In this document: positions 60,738-64,000 of the stretch, in pieces
Position numbering within the stretch: position 1 is the first letter of the stretch
Layout of the letters: each line of letters opens with the position of its first letter
Source of the DNA: Calderihabitans maritimus
Lineage (GTDB): Bacteria; Bacillota; KKC1; Calderihabitantales; Calderihabitantaceae
Direction: 5' to 3'
Length of the DNA stretch: 64,000 bases
NCBI RefSeq assembly: GCF_002207765.1
Contig: NZ_BDGJ01000042.1
Location: forward strand, 8,521 to 72,520
Translations under genes and position numbers: made by a program
Notes under the pieces: model-generated
Database searches by the model: none
What the model was told of the DNA's origin: nothing
The model's input: only the letters and a program-made list of their open reading frames with translations

Positions 60738-61976
60738 ATGCATTGTTTCGGAGAGAACAGGTTGCAAGTTTCAATTCCTTTTGCCAAAGCGGTGTCCCTT
60801 GCGCTAGTCTTAATTTTGCTGTTGGGCCAGACGGCTATGGCGGCCCGTTCATGGGACAAGGTGGTGGCGGACATTGAGGAACTGCTAAACCAATCCCTGG
60901 CAGTCTATCAACAAGGAAATGTTCAGGGAGCTAAAAAGTTGGTAGATGAGGCTTATTTTGGGCCCTTTGAGGGAGAAGAGATGGAACAGGCTATTCGGCT
61001 GAATATTTCCTCGCGACGGGCTTATGAAATCGAGTATGCATTTACAGAGGTCAAAAAAATGATGGACCAAAACATTAAACCGGATGAAGTCAAACAAGCG
61101 ATTGAAGAGCTGGTGGCCATGTTGGAAGAAGATGCGTCGCTTTTGCAGGAGGAAGCCAGCGGTCCGGTAAGCACCTTCCTATATTCCCTGGGCATTATAG
61201 TCCGGGAAGGTTTTGAAGCAATATTGATCATGGGGGCCATAATTGCCTATTTGGTTAAGACGGGAAACGAGGATAAAGTCAAAACCATCTACGGGAGTGC
61301 CCTGACGGCTATTGGAGCCAGTGTTTTAACCGCGCTAGCTATAAAGTTTGTATTTAAGATTAGCGGTGCCAGCCAGGAGATTTTGGAAGGAGTAACTATG
61401 CTTTTAGCCATGGCGGTGCTATTTATGGTGAGCTACTGGCTGATTAGTAAGGTAGAAGCCGAAAAATGGCAGGCTTACATAGAGGGTAAAGTAAAGGCGT
61501 CTTTGACCAAGGGCAGCAGTTTAGCCTTATGGTTTGCTTCTTTTCTAGCGGTTTACCGGGAGGGTGCAGAGACGGTTCTTTTCTACCAGGCGTTATTATC
61601 AGGGGAAGAGGGTAACCACCTTGGCATGATAATTTCAGGCTTTGTCTTAGGATGTCTTATTTTAGCAATTGTTTTTTATATAGTGCGTTATGGCAGCGTG
61701 CGATTACCCCTTAAGCCGTTTTTCATCGGCACCAGCGCTCTGATGTATTACCTGGCTTTCGTCTTTGCCGGCGAAGGGGTCCGAGAACTGCAGGAAGGGG
61801 GAGTGTTGGGGATAACCTCCGTGAATGGACTGCCGGCTATAGGTTTCCTCGGGATTTATCCTACCTGGGAAGGCCTTTCTTTACAGTTGCTATTGGTAAT
61901 AGCGGCCTTAGGAGGAATAATATACCATTATTTTACTTCCCGTAAGGCAGCGGAAAAAACTTCCTTTAGGAGGTGA
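60738..61976 (+). CDS. FTR1/EfeU-family iron permease
   Basis: ATG 60738, seven bases past GGAGG; ATG 60732 abuts the site. The 412-residue protein has a signal peptide, an extracytoplasmic helical domain of about 110 residues, and seven membrane helices with the two iron motifs REGFE (near 156) and REGAE (near 274). It imports iron across the membrane, with the P19 proteins encoded next. The upstream Fur box indicates iron repression. Confidence 0.92.
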   Translation: MHCFGENRLQVSIPFAKAVSLALVLILLLGQTAMAARSWDKVVADIEELLNQSLAVYQQGNVQGAKKLVDEAYFGPFEGEEMEQAIRLNISSRRAYEIEYAFTEVKKMMDQNIKPDEVKQAIEELVAMLEEDASLLQEEASGPVSTFLYSLGIIVREGFEAILIMGAIIAYLVKTGNEDKVKTIYGSALTAIGASVLTALAIKFVFKISGASQEILEGVTMLLAMAVLFMVSYWLISKVEAEKWQAYIEGKVKASLTKGSSLALWFASFLAVYREGAETVLFYQALLSGEEGNHLGMIISGFVLGCLILAIVFYIVRYGSVRLPLKPFFIGTSALMYYLAFVFAGEGVRELQEGGVLGITSVNGLPAIGFLGIYPTWEGLSLQLLLVIAALGGIIYHYFTSRKAAEKTSFRR

Positions 61977-62056
61977 AAATGGCTGCAGATTTAAAAGTTT
62001 CTCAAGTCTTAACAAAAGCAAAGATATTTAAATTCAACGGAGGAGGAGAAGGATTA

Positions 62057-62605
62057 ATGAAAATGTCACCTGCCTTAAAGTTCCCGGGTATCTTTATTTC
62101 CGTGCTGCTGGTGTTAAGTCTGCTGGTCGGTATGGCTATGGGTTTTCAAGAATTTCCGATTGGAGATCCCCAAGAGGTAGAAGGGATGGAAATAGCGGCA
62201 GTGTACTTCCAGCCGGTAACTATGTGGCCGGAGAATCAAGCTGGTTTAAGTCCGGAAGAGGCAGACATTCATATCGAAGCCGATATCCGGGCCTTGAAGA
62301 ATAATAAGTTGGGCTTTGGTTTCGGAGAATTCATTCCGTACCTGACTGTTCATTATAAGCTGAAAAATTTAGATAACGGGCAAAAACAAGAGGGGACCTT
62401 TATGCCCATGGTGGCCAGCGACGGCCCGCATTACGGGGCCAATATAAAGATGATGGGGGCGGGTCAGTATGAACTTACCTATATAATCGAGGCCCCGGAA
62501 AGTTATTTGCTCCCCGTGGACAAAGAGACGGGAGTAGAAGGGCGCTGGTGGCAAAAGCCAATTGAGGTCAAGTGGACTTTTACCTATTTAGGAAGAAAAT
62601 GGTAA
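62057..62605 (+). CDS. P19/Tp34-family iron-uptake protein, first copy
   Basis: ATG 62057 after GGAGGAG gives a normal signal peptide (to about ...LLVGMAMG). ATG 61979 is also well placed after AGGAGGTG and would add 26 residues; both are possible. The mature domain has IGDPQEVEGMEIAAVYFQPV, ADIHIEADI, GEFIPYLTVHY and DGPHYGAN, whose His, Met and Glu residues bind Cu/Fe in P19. It hands iron to the FTR1 permease. Confidence 0.88.
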   Translation: MKMSPALKFPGIFISVLLVLSLLVGMAMGFQEFPIGDPQEVEGMEIAAVYFQPVTMWPENQAGLSPEEADIHIEADIRALKNNKLGFGFGEFIPYLTVHYKLKNLDNGQKQEGTFMPMVASDGPHYGANIKMMGAGQYELTYIIEAPESYLLPVDKETGVEGRWWQKPIEVKWTFTYLGRKW

Positions 62606-62636
62606 CAATAGGCAACCACGAGAGGAGGCTGGTCTG

Positions 62637-63248
62637 ATGAGACGCAAGTGGGTTTATCTACTGCTGGTTATAGCTCTGACGGTCTGGGTGGCGGGTTGCA
62701 GCAAAGCTGACACTACTACTTCTTCGAACACGCCTGGTAGCAGTAAAGGCCAGGACACCTCCAGCGATAACGCAGGAGGATTTCGGGAGTATCCGGTAGG
62801 GGATCCGCAGGAGGTCGAAGGGATGGAAATTGCTGCCGTTTATTTCCAACCGGCGGCTATGGAGCCGGAAGCACAGGCCGGTCTCAAGCCGGAGGAAGCG
62901 GACATCCATCTGGAAGCAGACATCCGAGCTTTGAAAGAAAATCCCAACGGTTTTGGCTTTGGTGAATTCATTCCTTACCTTACGGTCCATTATGAACTGA
63001 AGAACTTGGATACGGGGGAAGAAAGAAAAGGGACATTCATGCCTATGAATGCTGCCGACGGGCCTCATTATGGAGCAAATGTCAAAATGCTGGGAGCAGG
63101 AAAATATAGGCTGAAATACATTATCGAATCACCGGTTAAACAGGGATTAGTTCTACATAGCGATAGTGAAACCGGTGTGGAGGGTCGCTTATGGAATAAG
63201 CCTATCGAGGTAGAGTGGACGTTCGACTATATCCCGCGCAAATTCTAA
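62637..63248 (+). CDS. P19/Tp34-family iron-uptake lipoprotein, second copy
   Basis: 203 residues from ATG 62637. It has a lipobox (WVAGCSK), a Ser/Thr-rich linker, and the same domain as the first copy (VGDPQEVEGMEIAAVYFQPA, ADIHLEADI, GEFIPYLTVHY, DGPHYGAN). The pair arose by tandem duplication; one is lipid-anchored and one is not, suggesting a relay or division of labour. Confidence 0.9.
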   Translation: MRRKWVYLLLVIALTVWVAGCSKADTTTSSNTPGSSKGQDTSSDNAGGFREYPVGDPQEVEGMEIAAVYFQPAAMEPEAQAGLKPEEADIHLEADIRALKENPNGFGFGEFIPYLTVHYELKNLDTGEERKGTFMPMNAADGPHYGANVKMLGAGKYRLKYIIESPVKQGLVLHSDSETGVEGRLWNKPIEVEWTFDYIPRKF

Positions 63249-63324
63249 CTTGGATAGCCTGGGTTCCCTTGGGATCCAGGCTTGTACCCTATATCCAAGA
63301 ATAAACAAAAAGAAGGTGCTGAAC

Positions 63325-64000
63325 ATGTTAAAGGCCCTGATAGAAACTTTGGTCCCTAGTGTAGAAGCGGCGGTTATTGTCGCCTTCCTGTTGATTTTGG
63401 CTCAGAAAAGGACAAGCAGCCTGGAAGTTCCCGCCAGGATGGGACTGGGAGCTTCTGTTGTCATGAGCTTATTCACCGGTCTGGCGGTGGCCAATTTTGG
63501 GAACCGGGAAATAGTGGAGGGGACACTATCTCTATTAGCAACCATAACCCTGCTGTTAATTTTGTTGTGGTTACTAGCAGAGGGCTTCAGGGGAAAGCGT
63601 TTTTCCCTCAACCCCTTGCTGGTCCGGGTAGCGGTGCCGGTTATGCTATTCTTGGTGATTTTAGTTCCGGGCATGAATATAGTCCTTTTTCCCACCCGGA
63701 TATTTATTCAGACAACTAGCTACTTAAATACAGAGTTGATCCTGAAGATTTTCGGGGGTATAACCGGTGTTTTGTTGGCTTTTGTTTTGGGCTTGAGTCT
63801 TGTTCGGGCCGGAGTTCGTTTAAATAAAGCAGTCTTTTTCTTAACGGCAGCCGGTATATTTTCTATCGCCTTCCTGAGGCAGCTCATCACCGTTTTACAA
63901 ATAGCGTTCGTTAACGGTATCCTTCCGTTGACCCCTCTGGCCTTGAAAGTTATGGTGCCGCTTATTAACCATCGTCCGAAGCTGTTTTACGGGTACCTCG
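63325..64000 (+). CDS. Polytopic membrane protein of the iron operon, 3' end outside window
   Basis: ATG 63325 after GAAGGTG opens a frame running past the window end, with at least 225 residues and six or more membrane helices (VEAAVIVAFLLILAQKR, LLATITLLLILLWLLAEG). In FTR1-P19 operons this position is often taken by a membrane protein with a C-terminal Fe-S domain (DUF2318); that part would lie beyond the window, so the family is inferred. Confidence 0.7.
   Translation, partial: MLKALIETLVPSVEAAVIVAFLLILAQKRTSSLEVPARMGLGASVVMSLFTGLAVANFGNREIVEGTLSLLATITLLLILLWLLAEGFRGKRFSLNPLLVRVAVPVMLFLVILVPGMNIVLFPTRIFIQTTSYLNTELILKIFGGITGVLLAFVLGLSLVRAGVRLNKAVFFLTAAGIFSIAFLRQLITVLQIAFVNGILPLTPLALKVMVPLINHRPKLFYGYL

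Overview
The window reads as chromosome of an anaerobic, spore-forming, probably thermophilic Firmicute of the Moorella / Carboxydothermus / Thermincola grade. The evidence is a spmA-spmB pair, SipW/TasA-type spore or matrix genes, a CooS-type CO dehydrogenase, a 2-oxoacid:ferredoxin oxidoreductase, NuoEF-type flavin/Fe-S electron-transfer proteins, frequent GTG/TTG starts and strong GGAGG ribosome binding sites. No rRNA, tRNA or CRISPR array was seen.

Layout. 1-2.7 kb: the end of a pxpB-pxpC (5-oxoprolinase) fusion, then a decayed second pxpC and an IS3 orfA scrap. 2.9-7.9 kb: a sigma-54 promoter, a four-subunit 2-oxoacid:ferredoxin oxidoreductase, a small zinc-ribbon protein and a sigma-54 activator. 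8-10.4 kb: an Rrf2-type Fe-S regulator and a divergent cooS, both preceded by the same operator. 10.6-12.9 kb: an exported helical protein and a cytochrome b with a duplicated helical tail. 12.9-15.9 kb (minus strand): a two-component system and a nickel-transporter-like protein. 16.2-26.3 kb: an RpiR-controlled sugar-acid operon (dehydratase, 2-hydroxyacid dehydrogenase, FGGY kinase, TRAP transporter, LarA-like protein, KDPG aldolase). 26.4-29.3 kb (minus): small metal/redox proteins behind a CsoR-type double operator, and a histone-deacetylase-like enzyme. 29.5-33.4 kb: a glycerate module (CdaR, glycerate kinase, GntP permease). 33.5-39.3 kb: the nitrogen block glnA, amtB-glnK, amtB-glnK. 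39.3-39.9 kb: DUF5320-like protein and PadR regulator. 40.2-43.1 kb: signal peptidase W and TasA/camelysin-like proteins. 43.4-45.4 kb: VanW protein and SpmA/B. 45.4-51.8 kb: a tandem P-loop ATPase gene split by a 5.27-kb serine-recombinase element. 51.9-53.8 kb: asnB. 54.5-60.4 kb: nuoE-nuoF plus a 1184-residue fused electron-transfer subunit with different codon use. 60.5-64 kb: a Fur-box-preceded iron-uptake operon (FTR1, two P19 proteins, a membrane protein cut by the window end).

Two things stand out. First, the leaders of glnA and both amtB genes contain five copies of a two-hairpin antiterminator/terminator module whose hexaloops match ANTAR-protein targets. They are single before glnA and in tandem pairs before each amtB, and a partial match lies before asnB, so the nitrogen genes look like an RNA-level regulon whose ANTAR protein is encoded elsewhere. 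Second, the 5.27-kb element interrupts an ATPase gene at a 12-bp repeat, and removing it restores the reading frame exactly. The gene lies next to sporulation genes, so a developmentally excised intervening element is possible as well as a plain mobile insertion.

Long stretches without genes: 1705-2304 (terminator, IS3 scrap), 15853-16211 (attenuator-like hairpin, RpiR boxes), 34958-35256 and 36952-37370 (nitrogen leaders), 39906-40403 (terminator and unexplained structured leader), 43078-43423 (terminator only), 49757-51478 (element interior with a hairpin family, a small open frame and a decayed DUF4338 gene), 53790-54510 (asnB leader and a gene scrap), 60382-60737 (terminator and Fur boxes).
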